Origin: Lysobacter capsici
GTDB taxonomy: Bacteria > Pseudomonadota > Gammaproteobacteria > Xanthomonadales > Xanthomonadaceae
DNA length: 64,000 bases
Direction of reading: 5' to 3'
NCBI RefSeq assembly: GCF_014779555.2
Contig: NZ_CP094357.1
Location: 2,666,001-2,730,000, forward strand
In this document: in pieces, positions 19,978 through 30,613 of the stretch
Position numbering within the stretch: the stretch's first letter is position 1
How the letters are laid out: each line of letters opens with the position of its first letter
Translations under genes and position numbers: made by a program
The notes under the pieces: generated by a model
What the model saw: the letters and a program-made list of their open reading frames with translations, nothing else
Databases searched by the model: none
Told to the model about the DNA's origin: nothing

Positions 19978-20030
19978 GTGCAATACGTATCGCGCGTCCC
20001 GGATTGCCGGGCTCGCGGCCCTCACCCCAA

Positions 20031-20060
20031 CCCCTCTCCCGCAAGCGGGAGAGGGGCTTT
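20031..20060. terminator. Hairpin, possible terminator
   Basis: CCCCTCTCCCGC-AAG-CGGGAGAGGGG, then CTTT. A perfect 12-bp stem. It is also a widespread repeat type in this genus, so it may be a repeat that doubles as a terminator for the lipoprotein gene. Confidence 0.5.
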
Positions 20061-20085
20061 AGAGCCGATCAGGCGGTCTTTTTCG

Positions 20086-20378
20086 CAGCCAACTGGCGCA
20101 GCACGTAATGCAGGATGCCGCCGTGGTGGCTGAGGCCAAGCGCTTGCGAACCGTCAGGTTCGCGCTTGGCCGAAGGCCGGCGGCGAGAGCCGCCGGCGGG
20201 GCTTCCGCTCGACACGCAGCCGATCAGGTCGCTTTCTTCGCAGCCAACTGGCGCAGCACGTAATGCAGGATGCCGCCGTGGTGGCTGAGGCCAAGCGCTT
20301 GCGAACCGTCAGGTTCGCGCTTGGCCGAAGGCCGGCGGCGAGAGCCGCCGGCGGGGCTTCCGCTCGACACGCAGCCGA

Positions 20379-20395
<17 letters not shown>
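20086..20395. repeat. Two tandem 155-bp units carrying copies of the acnA 3' end
   Basis: Units 20086-20240 and 20241-20395 appear identical. Each starts with about 40 bp encoding, on the minus strand, the acnA C-terminus (HGGILHYVLRQLAAKK plus stop). It then has a hairpin (GCCAAGCGCTTGCGAACC-GTCA-GGTTCGCGCTTGGC) and a second GC-rich stem. The third copy of the tail (from 20396) is the real acnA end. The duplicated tails have no upstream coding sequence, so they are non-functional copies. Confidence 0.95.
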
Positions 20396-23144
<2,749 letters not shown>

Positions 23145-23328
23145 GCGGTGAACTCCTGTGGAGATGCTGGCTCGCGCCTCGCGCCGGGCGAGGATCTGCT
23201 TGCGGTGGAGCGGACGGCGCAATGCGTGGCGGGGCGGTGAGCCCGATTATCCACCACTTGTCGCTGCAACTTTGTGCACGGCGTGTCGACGAATGCGCGC
23301 GCGGACGCTCGGCCTCGCCGCGCCGAGG

Positions 23329-24234
23329 TCATTTCGCCACGCCCTGCCAGGTGGTTTTAAGCATTTGCAGAAACTCTTCCGCCGCCGCGGACAACACAGC
23401 GTTGCGCCGGCGGACGATGCCGATGGTGCGCGAGACCACCGGGTGCTCGAGCGGGCGGGTGACCAGGATGGGGTGCTCCTGCTGCGGCGTCGCCATCCGC
23501 GGCAGCACCGAGATGCCGACGCCGGCCTCGACCATGCCCAGCGAGGTCGACAGATGGGTCACTTCGTAGAACCAGCTGAGTTTCAGGTTCTCGCGGGCGA
23601 GGGCGCCGTCGAGCAGGATGCGGTTGCCGCTGGTGCGGTGCACCGTGATCAGGCGATGGCTGGCCAGGTCGTTCCAGCTCACCTTGCGCTTGCGCGCCAG
23701 CGGGTGGTCGCGCCGGCAGGCCAGCACGAACGGGTCTTCGACCAGCACGTCGAAGTTCAGTTCCGGGTCGGAGGCGCCCATGAAGTTGATGCCGAACTCG
23801 ACTTCGCCGCGTTCCACCGCCTGCAGGCCGTCGGTGGCGGGCAGGTCGAGGATGCGGAACCGCACCTTGGGATGCTCCTCGTGGAAGCGCGCGATCACGC
23901 TGGGCAGGAAATAGAACGCCGCGGTCGGCAGGCAGGCGATGGTGACCTGGCTGCCGCGTCCGTCGTCGATGCCGCGCGCGGCGAACAGCGAGCCGTCGAA
24001 CTCTTCGAGCATGCGCCGCACCAACGGCAGCAGGTTTTGCCCGACCGCGGTCAGCGACACGCTGCGCGTGGTGCGTTCCAGCAGCGGCGCGCCGACCGCT
24101 TCCTCCAGTTTCTGGATGCGCCGGCTCAAGGCCGGCTGCGAGATGTGCAGCGCTTCGGCGGCGCGATGGAAGCTGCGGGTCTCGCTGACGGTGAGGAAAG
24201 CGCGCAGGTCGAGGATTTCGCAATTGATGCTCAT
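23329..24234 (-). CDS. LysR-family transcriptional regulator
   Basis: 301 aa. The N-terminal winged helix-turn-helix (LRAFLTVSETRSFHRAAEALHIS, then QPALSRRIQKLEEAVG) is followed by a type-2 periplasmic-binding-like effector domain. It is divergent from the prpF-like gene, with about 100 nt between, the standard arrangement for a LysR regulator acting on its neighbour. A T-N11-A type palindrome sits in the gap. The inducer is unknown; a carboxylic acid would fit the operon. Confidence 0.92.
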   Translation of the reverse strand: MSINCEILDLRAFLTVSETRSFHRAAEALHISQPALSRRIQKLEEAVGAPLLERTTRSVSLTAVGQNLLPLVRRMLEEFDGSLFAARGIDDGRGSQVTIACLPTAAFYFLPSVIARFHEEHPKVRFRILDLPATDGLQAVERGEVEFGINFMGASDPELNFDVLVEDPFVLACRRDHPLARKRKVSWNDLASHRLITVHRTSGNRILLDGALARENLKLSWFYEVTHLSTSLGMVEAGVGISVLPRMATPQQEHPILVTRPLEHPVVSRTIGIVRRRNAVLSAAAEEFLQMLKTTWQGVAK

Positions 24235-24307
24235 AGTGGATCAATCCTTCGAAAAATAGCATTTCTCAGATAAATCACGGCGTGCCAGCATCGCATCACT
24301 GGATCGC

Positions 24308-24330
24308 ATTGATCCGATACAGGTATCAAT
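24308..24330. promoter_or_regulatory. Candidate LysR operator
   Basis: ATTGATCCGATACAGGTATCAAT: inverted ATTGAT/ATCAAT half-sites 11 bases apart, in the divergent gap between the regulator and the prpF-like gene and about 12 bp before the latter's start codon. A position this close to the start suggests repression or a short leader. Confidence 0.5.
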
Positions 24331-24341
24331 CCGTGGGGCCT

Positions 24342-25433
24342 ATGTCCAGCGACCTGCTAAGCGTGCCTTGCGTCCTGATGCGGGGCGGAACCTCCAAGGG
24401 GCCGTTTTTCCTGGCCGACGACCTGCCGGCCGACCCGGCCTTGCGGGATGCCTTTCTGCTCGATGTGATGGGATCGGGCCATCCGTTGCAGATCGACGGC
24501 ATCGGCGGCGGCAATCCGCTGTCGAGCAAGGTCGCGATCGTCGGTCGCGCTTCGCGCATCGACGCCGACGTGGACTATCTGTTCGCGCAGGTGCGGGTCG
24601 ACCAACGCGTCGTCGACACCACGCCCAACTGCGGCAACATGCTCGCCGCGGTGGCGCCGTTCGCGATCGAGGCCGGATTGGTCCAGGCGCGGCATCCGCA
24701 GACGCAGGTGCGCATCCACAACGTCAATACCGGCAAGGTCGTGGTCGCGACCGTGCAGACGCCGGGCGGCCGGGTGAAGTACCGAGGCGATACCGTCATC
24801 GCCGGCGCGCCGGGCGCGGGAAGCCCGATCTCGCTGGCCTTCCTCGATGCGGCCGGAGCCCGCACCGGCCGCCTGCTGCCCACCGGCCACGCCAGCGAAC
24901 GCATCGACGGCGTCGACGCGAGTTGCGTCGACTGCGCCATGCCGATGGTGCTGGTGCCGGCCCAGGCGCTGGGCTTGCGCGGCGACGAAGCGCCGGCGCG
25001 TCTGGATGCCGATGCGGCGCTGCTGCGGCGCCTGGAGAAGATAAGGATCGAAGCCGGCCACCGCATGGGCATCGCCGACGCCGCCGAGCGGGTCATTCCC
25101 AAACCGGTGCTGCTGTCGCCGCCGATGCATGGCGGCACGTTGCAAGTGCGTTATTTCATGCCGCAACGGTGCCACAGCGCATTGGCGATCACCGGCGCGG
25201 TCGGCATCGCCACGGCTTGCGCCACCGAAGGAACCGTGGCGCAGGCGATGTTGCGCGAGCGCGATCTGGCCAAGCCGATCACGCTCGAGCATCCCAGCGG
25301 CACCTTGGAAGTGCGGCTTGAACGCACGGCCGCGGGCGATGCCATCGCCAGCGTGGTGCGCACGGCGCGGCGCCTGTTGGAGGGCCGCGTGTTCACCTCG
25401 CTGGTACCCGAGTGCGGGGCCGCGAGTATGTAG
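24342..25433 (+). CDS. PrpF-family isomerase (DUF453; PrpF/GalD/LigU-like)
   Basis: 363 aa from ATG 24342 (MSSDLLSVPCVLMRGGTSKG). The N-terminal RGGTSKG motif and the pairs GIGGGNPLSSKVAIV and PNCGNML identify the PrpF family of diaminopimelate-epimerase-fold, cofactor-independent isomerases. Known members shift a double bond in tricarboxylates: PrpF acts with AcnD in methylcitrate use and can convert trans- to cis-aconitate; GalD/LigU isomerise 4-oxalomesaconate. There are no ring-cleavage dioxygenases or prp genes nearby, but aconitase genes flank the cluster, which favours an aconitate-like substrate (inference). It is followed within 80 nt by an ABC importer. Confidence 0.88.
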   Translation: MSSDLLSVPCVLMRGGTSKGPFFLADDLPADPALRDAFLLDVMGSGHPLQIDGIGGGNPLSSKVAIVGRASRIDADVDYLFAQVRVDQRVVDTTPNCGNMLAAVAPFAIEAGLVQARHPQTQVRIHNVNTGKVVVATVQTPGGRVKYRGDTVIAGAPGAGSPISLAFLDAAGARTGRLLPTGHASERIDGVDASCVDCAMPMVLVPAQALGLRGDEAPARLDADAALLRRLEKIRIEAGHRMGIADAAERVIPKPVLLSPPMHGGTLQVRYFMPQRCHSALAITGAVGIATACATEGTVAQAMLRERDLAKPITLEHPSGTLEVRLERTAAGDAIASVVRTARRLLEGRVFTSLVPECGAASM

Positions 25434-25513
25434 ATATCGACGGCCCGAACCACGACAGTGAGGGGGCCTGCGGATCGGTTTTCATGAGGCACACGACATC
25501 CTGGGAGGGATCG

Positions 25514-26557
25514 ATGTTCAGCAAGAAATTCATAGCCGCCGCCGCTGCCGCCTTGGTAGCGGCCGCCGCGGCGCTCTCCGGCTGCGGCCAGGGCGACATC
25601 GTCGGCGGCGAACGCAGGCCGGTGCGCATCAGCGTGGGGTCCTACAACCTCAACAACCTGCCGTTCTTCGTCGCCGACGCCAAGGGCTATTTCGCCGAGG
25701 CCGGCGTGCACGTGCGCACCGAGAACTTCGCCCAGGGCGGCTCGAAAGTGTTGCAGGCGCTGGTGGCCGGTTCCACCGACGTGGCGGTGGGGTTCTACGA
25801 CCACACCATCCAGATGCAGGCCAAGCGCAAGGATGTTTCCGCGTTCGTGCTGTTGTCGCGCAATTCCGGCCTGGTGCTGGCCGGGCGCAACGACACGCGC
25901 TTCGATCCGAAGCAGCCGCAGACCATCCGCGGCCTCAAGATCGGCATCACCGCGCCGGGTTCGTCGTCGGATTTCTTCGTGCGCCATTTCCTCTCGCGCC
26001 ACCGCATCGACGAAAACGCGGTGTCGATCATCGGCGTCGGCTCGGGCGCGGCCGCGGTGGCGGCGTTGCAGCAGGGCAAGGTCGATCTGCTGGTGAATTA
26101 CGATCCGGCCGCGACCTTGATCGAGGCGCGCGGCATCGGCCGCATCCTGATCGACGCGCGCAGCGACGAGGGCGCGCGCGAGGTCTACGGCGGCCTGTAT
26201 CCGACCTCGGTGCTGTACGCGCAGAGCGCGTTCCTGCAAAAGCATCCGCAGGTCGCCGAGCGCATCGCCCGCGCCCAGCTCAAGGCGCTGCGCTTCATCG
26301 AGGACACGCCGCCCGAGCAGATCGTGGCCGCGCTGCCGGACCGTTATGTCTCCGGCGATCGCGCCGCCTACGCCAAGGCGGTGGCGCGCGCCAAGGCGAT
26401 CTTCTCGCGCGACGGCCGGTTCGTGCCGGCGGATCTGCAAACGCCGCTGGCGGTCCTGCGCGAATTCGATCGCAGCGTCGCCGCTGCCCAGATCGATCTG
26501 AGCAAGACCTACACCAACCGTTTCGTCGACGACGCGCACGCCGCGTCGTCGCGCTGA
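25514..26557 (+). CDS. ABC transporter substrate-binding lipoprotein (SsuA/NMT1 type)
   Basis: 347 aa from ATG 25514, with GGGAGGGA 4 nt upstream; the longer open frame is ignored. The signal peptide ends in the lipobox LSGC (residues about 20-23), so the protein is a membrane-anchored periplasmic binder. The body matches the SsuA/TauA/NMT1 class (YNLNNLPFFVADAKGYFAEAGV, GSTDVAVGFYDH, GLKIGITAPGSSSDFFVRHFL). These proteins bind small anions such as sulfonates, nitrate or aromatic/carboxylic acids. The ligand cannot be read from the sequence. It is the first gene of a binding protein-ATPase-permease set. Confidence 0.9.
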   Translation: MFSKKFIAAAAAALVAAAAALSGCGQGDIVGGERRPVRISVGSYNLNNLPFFVADAKGYFAEAGVHVRTENFAQGGSKVLQALVAGSTDVAVGFYDHTIQMQAKRKDVSAFVLLSRNSGLVLAGRNDTRFDPKQPQTIRGLKIGITAPGSSSDFFVRHFLSRHRIDENAVSIIGVGSGAAAVAALQQGKVDLLVNYDPAATLIEARGIGRILIDARSDEGAREVYGGLYPTSVLYAQSAFLQKHPQVAERIARAQLKALRFIEDTPPEQIVAALPDRYVSGDRAAYAKAVARAKAIFSRDGRFVPADLQTPLAVLREFDRSVAAAQIDLSKTYTNRFVDDAHAASSR

Positions 26558-26575
26558 CCGATGGGAGGGCACGTC

Positions 26576-27412
26576 ATGGCCACCACCGCCACGGTGCGAC
26601 AACTGCACCAAGACCCGGCCGGCGCGAACGCCGCCACCCTGGTCGCGATCGAAGGCATCACCATGTCGTTCGGCGACTTCACCGCGGTGCGCGACGTCGA
26701 TATCGGCGTCGGCGACGGTGAATTCCTCGCCATCGTCGGCCCGACCGGCTGCGGCAAGAGCACCATCCTCAATGCCGTCGCCGGGCTGCTGACGCCGGCC
26801 CGGGGCCGCATCGCGATCGACGGCAAGCCGGTCAAGGGCGTGCAGGAAAGCGTGGGCTACCTGTTCCAGCAGGACGCGTTGCTACCGTGGAAGACCGCCT
26901 TGCAGAACGTCGAGCTCGGCCTGCGCTTTCGCGGCGTGGCGGCGGCCGAACGCGAGGCGAGGGCGCGCGCCTGGCTGGCGAAGGTGGGACTCACCGGGTT
27001 CGAGGCGCGCTATCCGCATCAACTCTCCGGCGGCCAGCGCAAACGCGTGCAGATGGCGCAAGCCCTGATCGTGGAGCCCAAGGTGATCCTGATGGACGAG
27101 CCGTTCTCGGCCCTGGACATCCACACCCGGCACCTGATGCAGAACGAACTGCTGCGCTTGTGGCAGGAACAGCGCCGCTCGGTGATCTTGATCACCCACG
27201 ACCTGGAAGAGGCGATCGCCCTGGGCGACCGGGTGGTGGTGCTGTCGGCCGGTCCGTCCAGCCGCGTGGTCGAGAGTTTCCACGTTCCGCTCGATCGGCC
27301 GCGCGACGTCGCGGAAATCAAGCTCGACCCGTGTTTCATCGACCTGTACCGCGACATCTGGGCCTGCCTGCGCGGCGAAGTGGAGAAGACCTATGCGCAA
27401 CAACGTGACTGA
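26576..27412 (+). CDS. ABC transporter ATP-binding protein
   Basis: 278 aa. Start chosen at ATG 26576 because GGGAGGGC lies directly upstream; an earlier ATG at 26561 overlaps that ribosome site. Walker A GPTGCGKST, Q-loop FQQDALLPW, signature LSGGQRKRVQMA, Walker B VILMDEP and switch His in ITHD are all present. Belongs to the SsuB/TauB/NrtD importer class. Its end overlaps the permease start by 20 nt, indicating translational coupling. Confidence 0.94.
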   Translation: MATTATVRQLHQDPAGANAATLVAIEGITMSFGDFTAVRDVDIGVGDGEFLAIVGPTGCGKSTILNAVAGLLTPARGRIAIDGKPVKGVQESVGYLFQQDALLPWKTALQNVELGLRFRGVAAAEREARARAWLAKVGLTGFEARYPHQLSGGQRKRVQMAQALIVEPKVILMDEPFSALDIHTRHLMQNELLRLWQEQRRSVILITHDLEEAIALGDRVVVLSAGPSSRVVESFHVPLDRPRDVAEIKLDPCFIDLYRDIWACLRGEVEKTYAQQRD

Positions 27413-28169
27413 CCGCATCGTGCAACTGCTGCTGGTCGTGGTGCTGTTCGGCGGCTGGCAGGCCGGCGTATCGGCGCAGATGATCGACCCGTTCTTCTTC
27501 CCCGCGCCGATGGCGATCGCGTGGCAGGCCTGGGAGTGGCTGTCCGACCCGGGGTTCTACCAGCACGTCGGGATCACCCTGGCCGAGACCGGGCTGGGCT
27601 ATGTGATCGGCACGACCCTGGGCGTCGCCGGCGGCGTCTGGCTGGGCTTGAGCCGGCGTTCGGCGCGGATTCTCGATCCCTTCATCAAGGGCTTCAACGC
27701 GATTCCGCGCGTGGTGCTGGCGCCGATCTTCGTGCTGTGGCTGGGCCTGGGGCTGTGGTCGAAAGTGGCGCTGGCGGTGACGCTGGTGTTCTTCACCACC
27801 TTCTTCAATGCGATGCAGGGCGTGCGCGAGGTCAATCCGACGGTGCTGGCCAACGCGCGCATTCTCGGCGCCGGCCGTAGCGATCTGCTGCGCCACGTGT
27901 ATTTCCCGGCCGCGGCGAGCTGGATCCTGTCCTCGCTGCGCACCTCGGTCGGCTTCGCCGTGGTCGGCGCGATCATCGGCGAATACCTCGGCGCGTCGGC
28001 GGGACTGGGCTATCTGATCGCCCAGGCCGAGGGCAACTTCAACGCCGTCGGCGTGTTCGCCGGTATCGCGATCCTGGCCGTGTTCGTGCTGATCATCGAC
28101 GCCTTCCTGGATATCGCCGAGAACCGGCTGATCGCGTGGCGTCCGAACGCGGCGCGCGAAAGCGCCTGA
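27393..28169 (+). CDS. ABC transporter permease (SsuC/TauC type)
   Basis: 258 aa, about six membrane segments. The EAA loop that contacts the ATPase is visible as ANARILGAGRSDLLRHVYFPAAASWILSSLR. It starts inside the ATPase gene. With the upstream binding lipoprotein and ATPase it makes a complete inner-membrane importer. Confidence 0.94.
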   Translation: MRNNVTDRIVQLLLVVVLFGGWQAGVSAQMIDPFFFPAPMAIAWQAWEWLSDPGFYQHVGITLAETGLGYVIGTTLGVAGGVWLGLSRRSARILDPFIKGFNAIPRVVLAPIFVLWLGLGLWSKVALAVTLVFFTTFFNAMQGVREVNPTVLANARILGAGRSDLLRHVYFPAAASWILSSLRTSVGFAVVGAIIGEYLGASAGLGYLIAQAEGNFNAVGVFAGIAILAVFVLIIDAFLDIAENRLIAWRPNAARESA

Positions 28170-28302
28170 GCCCGGCCCGCGCGCCGGCCCCGCCGCGGCA
28201 GCGCGCCGCGGCGGACATCCACCTCCCTTAGCCGCGGATCTGTCTTGCGACACGAATCCTGGCGCGCAGCGCCAGCGGCGCCTTGTTGCCTGGAGAAAGC
28301 TC

Positions 28303-29736
28303 GTGACGAATCGTTTTGGCTTGCATCCGATCGCATTGGCGATGCTCGTCGCCGCCGCGAGCGGCAGCGGCGAAGTCGCCGCCCAGACCCGCGGGCAGAC
28401 GCCCGACGCCGCCGAACTGCTGCAACTGGTGCAGGCGCAGGCGGCCCGGATCGAACGGCTGGAGCGGCGTCTGGCCGCGGTCGAAGGCGTGGCTTCCACG
28501 ACCGATGCGCCGGCGCCCGCGTCGGCGCCCGAAGCCGCCGGCTTGGCCGCGCGCCTGGACAAGCTCGAACAGGCCCATGGCAAGCAGCCTAGCGTGAGCT
28601 GGAGCAAGGGCGCGCCGCAATTCACCAGCGCCGACGGCCGCGCCGTGTTCCGGCCGCGCGGCCGCGTGTTTCTGGATGCCTCCAGCACCGGCGGCTCCGA
28701 TTTCGCCGGCCGCAACCTCAGCGGCACCGAAGTGCGTTCGCTGCGCCTGGGCGCCGAGGGCGCGTACGGCGGCATCGGCTGGGTCCTGGAAGGCGACTTC
28801 GCCGACAACGGCGTGAGCTGGAAGTCCGCCTACGTCAACTTCGCCCACACGCTGTTCGGCCAGAAGTCGGAATTGACCGTCGGCAATCGGCTCAACGATC
28901 GCGGCATCGACGGTTCCAGCAGCACCTCCAACACGCCGTTCCAGGAGCGCAACGTGGTCGGGACGCTGGTGCTGCCGCAGCGTGGGCTGTTCGGCGTCGG
29001 GCTGACCGAACGCGTCTTCGGCCGCGGCTGGCACGCCAGCGTGTCGGTGGCGGGCAACGATCTGGACAACGCCGGCGACGGCAACGACAGCCTGACCTGG
29101 GCGGCGCGCGCGCACTGGAATCCGCTCAAGCGCGAGCGCGCGGTCGTGCACCTGGGGGCTTGGGCGTTTCACGAGGACATCGCCGCGGGATCGGCCGGCG
29201 TGGTACGCGCCGCGGCGATCGGCGGCCACTTCAACGACGAGGTCAAGATCGCGCCGGGCAGCGTGACGGGCGCCGAACGCGGACGCGGCCACGGCCTGGA
29301 GCTGGCGACGGTGGCCGGCCCGTTCTGGAGTTCGGGCGAATGGGGCCGGCGCCGGATCGAAGGCCTGGACCGCCGCGGCAACTACGCCGCCGACTACGAC
29401 GCCTATGCCGTCTCCGCCGGCTGGTTTGTGAGCGGCGCCGCGCCGGCCTACGTGGCCGACACCGGCACCTGGGGCCGGGTCAAGGTCGAACGCCCGGTCA
29501 CCGCCGGCGGACACGGCGCCTGGGAGCTCAAGGCCCGTTACGAAAACGCGGACTTCCGCGATCTGCCCGGCGGCGGCGCCGGCCATGCCTGGACGGTCGG
29601 CGCCAACTGGTACCTGAACGACTACAGCCGGCTGATGCTGGATCTGGTGCGCTGGCAGACCGACAACCGCAGCGGCAAGTACCTCGTCGCCGATGAGGGA
29701 TACACGCTAAATACCCGTCTGCAATTGGTTTTTTGA
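28303..29736 (+). CDS. Outer-membrane porin, OprO/OprP (phosphate-selective porin) family
   Basis: 477 aa, GTG start after GGAGAAAG. The signal peptide ends near VAAQ. A short coiled-coil (LLQLVQAQAARIERLERRLAAVEG, about residues 46-69, split here for length) precedes the barrel, typical of this porin family, which trimerises. Barrel strands follow (RPRGRVFLDASS, SLRLGAEGAYG, ending RLQLVF). It lies 134 nt after the permease and probably supplies outer-membrane entry for the same solute. Anion specificity would suit a carboxylate, but this is inference. Confidence 0.82.
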   Translation: MTNRFGLHPIALAMLVAAASGSGEVAAQTRGQTPDAAELLQLVQAQAARIERLERRLAAVEGVASTTDAPAPASAPEAAGLAARLDKLEQAHGKQPSVSWSKGAPQFTSADGRAVFRPRGRVFLDASSTGGSDFAGRNLSGTEVRSLRLGAEGAYGGIGWVLEGDFADNGVSWKSAYVNFAHTLFGQKSELTVGNRLNDRGIDGSSSTSNTPFQERNVVGTLVLPQRGLFGVGLTERVFGRGWHASVSVAGNDLDNAGDGNDSLTWAARAHWNPLKRERAVVHLGAWAFHEDIAAGSAGVVRAAAIGGHFNDEVKIAPGSVTGAERGRGHGLELATVAGPFWSSGEWGRRRIEGLDRRGNYAADYDAYAVSAGWFVSGAAPAYVADTGTWGRVKVERPVTAGGHGAWELKARYENADFRDLPGGGAGHAWTVGANWYLNDYSRLMLDLVRWQTDNRSGKYLVADEGYTLNTRLQLVF

Positions 29737-29797
29737 CCGCCGCGGCCGGCGTTCGCAAGCCCGCGGAACCGCTGGTGTCGCCGCCGGTATGCCGGCT

Positions 29798-29824
29798 CAG
29801 GTATGTATAATGCGTACATACCTG
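29798..29824 (+). promoter_or_regulatory. vapBC promoter with embedded operator palindrome
   Basis: A perfect 10-bp inverted repeat (CAGGTATGTA, 7-nt spacer, TACATACCTG) overlaps a consensus -10 box TATAAT at 29806-29811. It lies 14 bp before the antitoxin ATG. This is the classic layout for autorepression by a VapBC complex. Confidence 0.8.
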
Positions 29825-29837
29825 CTGGAGCCTGCCC

Positions 29838-30062
29838 ATGGAAGCGACCGTCGCCGAACGAGGCCAGATCACCCTTCCCAAATCGGTGCGCGATGCCCTC
29901 GGCCTGACCAAGGGCACGCTGCTGAAGGTCGAGCTGGACGGCAGCCGCATCATCCTGCGCAAGAGCGTGGACGACGCGATCTCCAAGGCGCGCGGCAAGT
30001 TCGCCCTGGACGGCTTCGACTCGGCCGCGGACGCCGAGCGCGCGATGCGCGACGAGGAATGA
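29838..30062 (+). CDS. VapB-type antitoxin, SpoVT-AbrB fold
   Basis: 74 aa. The swapped-hairpin DNA-binding domain is obvious (VAERGQITLPKSVRDALGLT, then KGTLLKVELDGSRIILRK). The C-terminal tail (DGFDSAADAERAMRDEE) should wrap the toxin. The toxin starts 4 nt after its stop. It should bind the palindrome at 29798-29824 and repress the operon. Confidence 0.9.
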   Translation: MEATVAERGQITLPKSVRDALGLTKGTLLKVELDGSRIILRKSVDDAISKARGKFALDGFDSAADAERAMRDEE

Positions 30063-30066
30063 GCCG

Positions 30067-30465
30067 GTGATCGCGGTCGACTCGCCGGTCCTGATCGAAC
30101 TGCTGAGCGACGGCCCGCAGGCCGACGCGGTCGAGGCCTGCCTGCGCCAGAGCCTGGTCGGCGGTCGGGTCGTGGTCTGCGACGTCAGCCTGGCCGAGAT
30201 GTGCGCGGCGCTGCGCGGCGGCGCGCAGGTGCAGGAGGCGCTGGAAGAAATGGGCATCCATTTCAGCGCGCTGGAAGCCAAGTCGGCGTTGCGCGCGGGC
30301 GAGATGCACCGGCGCCACCGCCAGCGCGGCAACGGGCCGCGCGGCTTCGGCGGCTTTCTGGTCGGCGCCCACGCCTTGCTCCAGTGCGACGGCCTGATCA
30401 CCTGGAACGACACGTTTTACCGCGACTACTTCAAGGGCCTGAAGCTGATCGTGCCGCAAGCCTGA
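30067..30465 (+). CDS. VapC-type PIN-domain protein with altered active site
   Basis: 132 aa, GTG start 4 nt after vapB. The PIN fold carries the first two acidic ligands, D5 ([13 protein letters not shown]) and E44 (SLAEMC). The third, normally Asp in a DFLVGAHA motif, reads GFLVGAHA with Gly at 96. The fourth, normally TRD, reads TWN (N114) followed by D115. Loss of the third carboxylate would be expected to weaken or abolish Mg-dependent RNase activity, so this may be a detoxified toxin kept for regulation. Length and the rest of the fold are normal. Confidence 0.85.
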   Translation: MIAVDSPVLIELLSDGPQADAVEACLRQSLVGGRVVVCDVSLAEMCAALRGGAQVQEALEEMGIHFSALEAKSALRAGEMHRRHRQRGNGPRGFGGFLVGAHALLQCDGLITWNDTFYRDYFKGLKLIVPQA

Positions 30466-30613
30466 GCCACGTGACACCCGGTCGCTTCGATCGTTTCGCC
30501 CTGACCGAGCCGATTACCCAATCCGTTTACGCAGTTCGTTTCAGCCAGCCGGTTTTTACCCAGCCAATCTTTACCCAGATTTTTTCCACCCAGATTTACG
30601 CGGAGAATTGTTC
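30466..30613 (+). promoter_or_regulatory. acnB leader with repeated TTTACCCAG motif
   Basis: 148 nt upstream of acnB contain a pyrimidine-rich run in which TTTACCCAG-type words recur (TTTTTACCCAGCC, CTTTACCCAGA, TTTCCACCCAGATTTAC) between 30550 and 30600. It ends in the ribosome site GGAGAA. The repeats may be regulator or RNA-binding sites; no known riboswitch is recognised. Confidence 0.45.

Larger units (their letters stand above)
19529..20378. other. 850-nt repeat-filled intergenic region
   Basis: Contains no supported gene. It holds three copies of the TAGGAGCGGCG repeat (19730-19753, 19846-19870, and inverted 19952-19977), a C/T-rich hairpin (20031-20060), and two 155-bp copies of the acnA 3' end with an associated hairpin (20086-20395). 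Small open frames here are repeat-derived. Confidence 0.8.
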
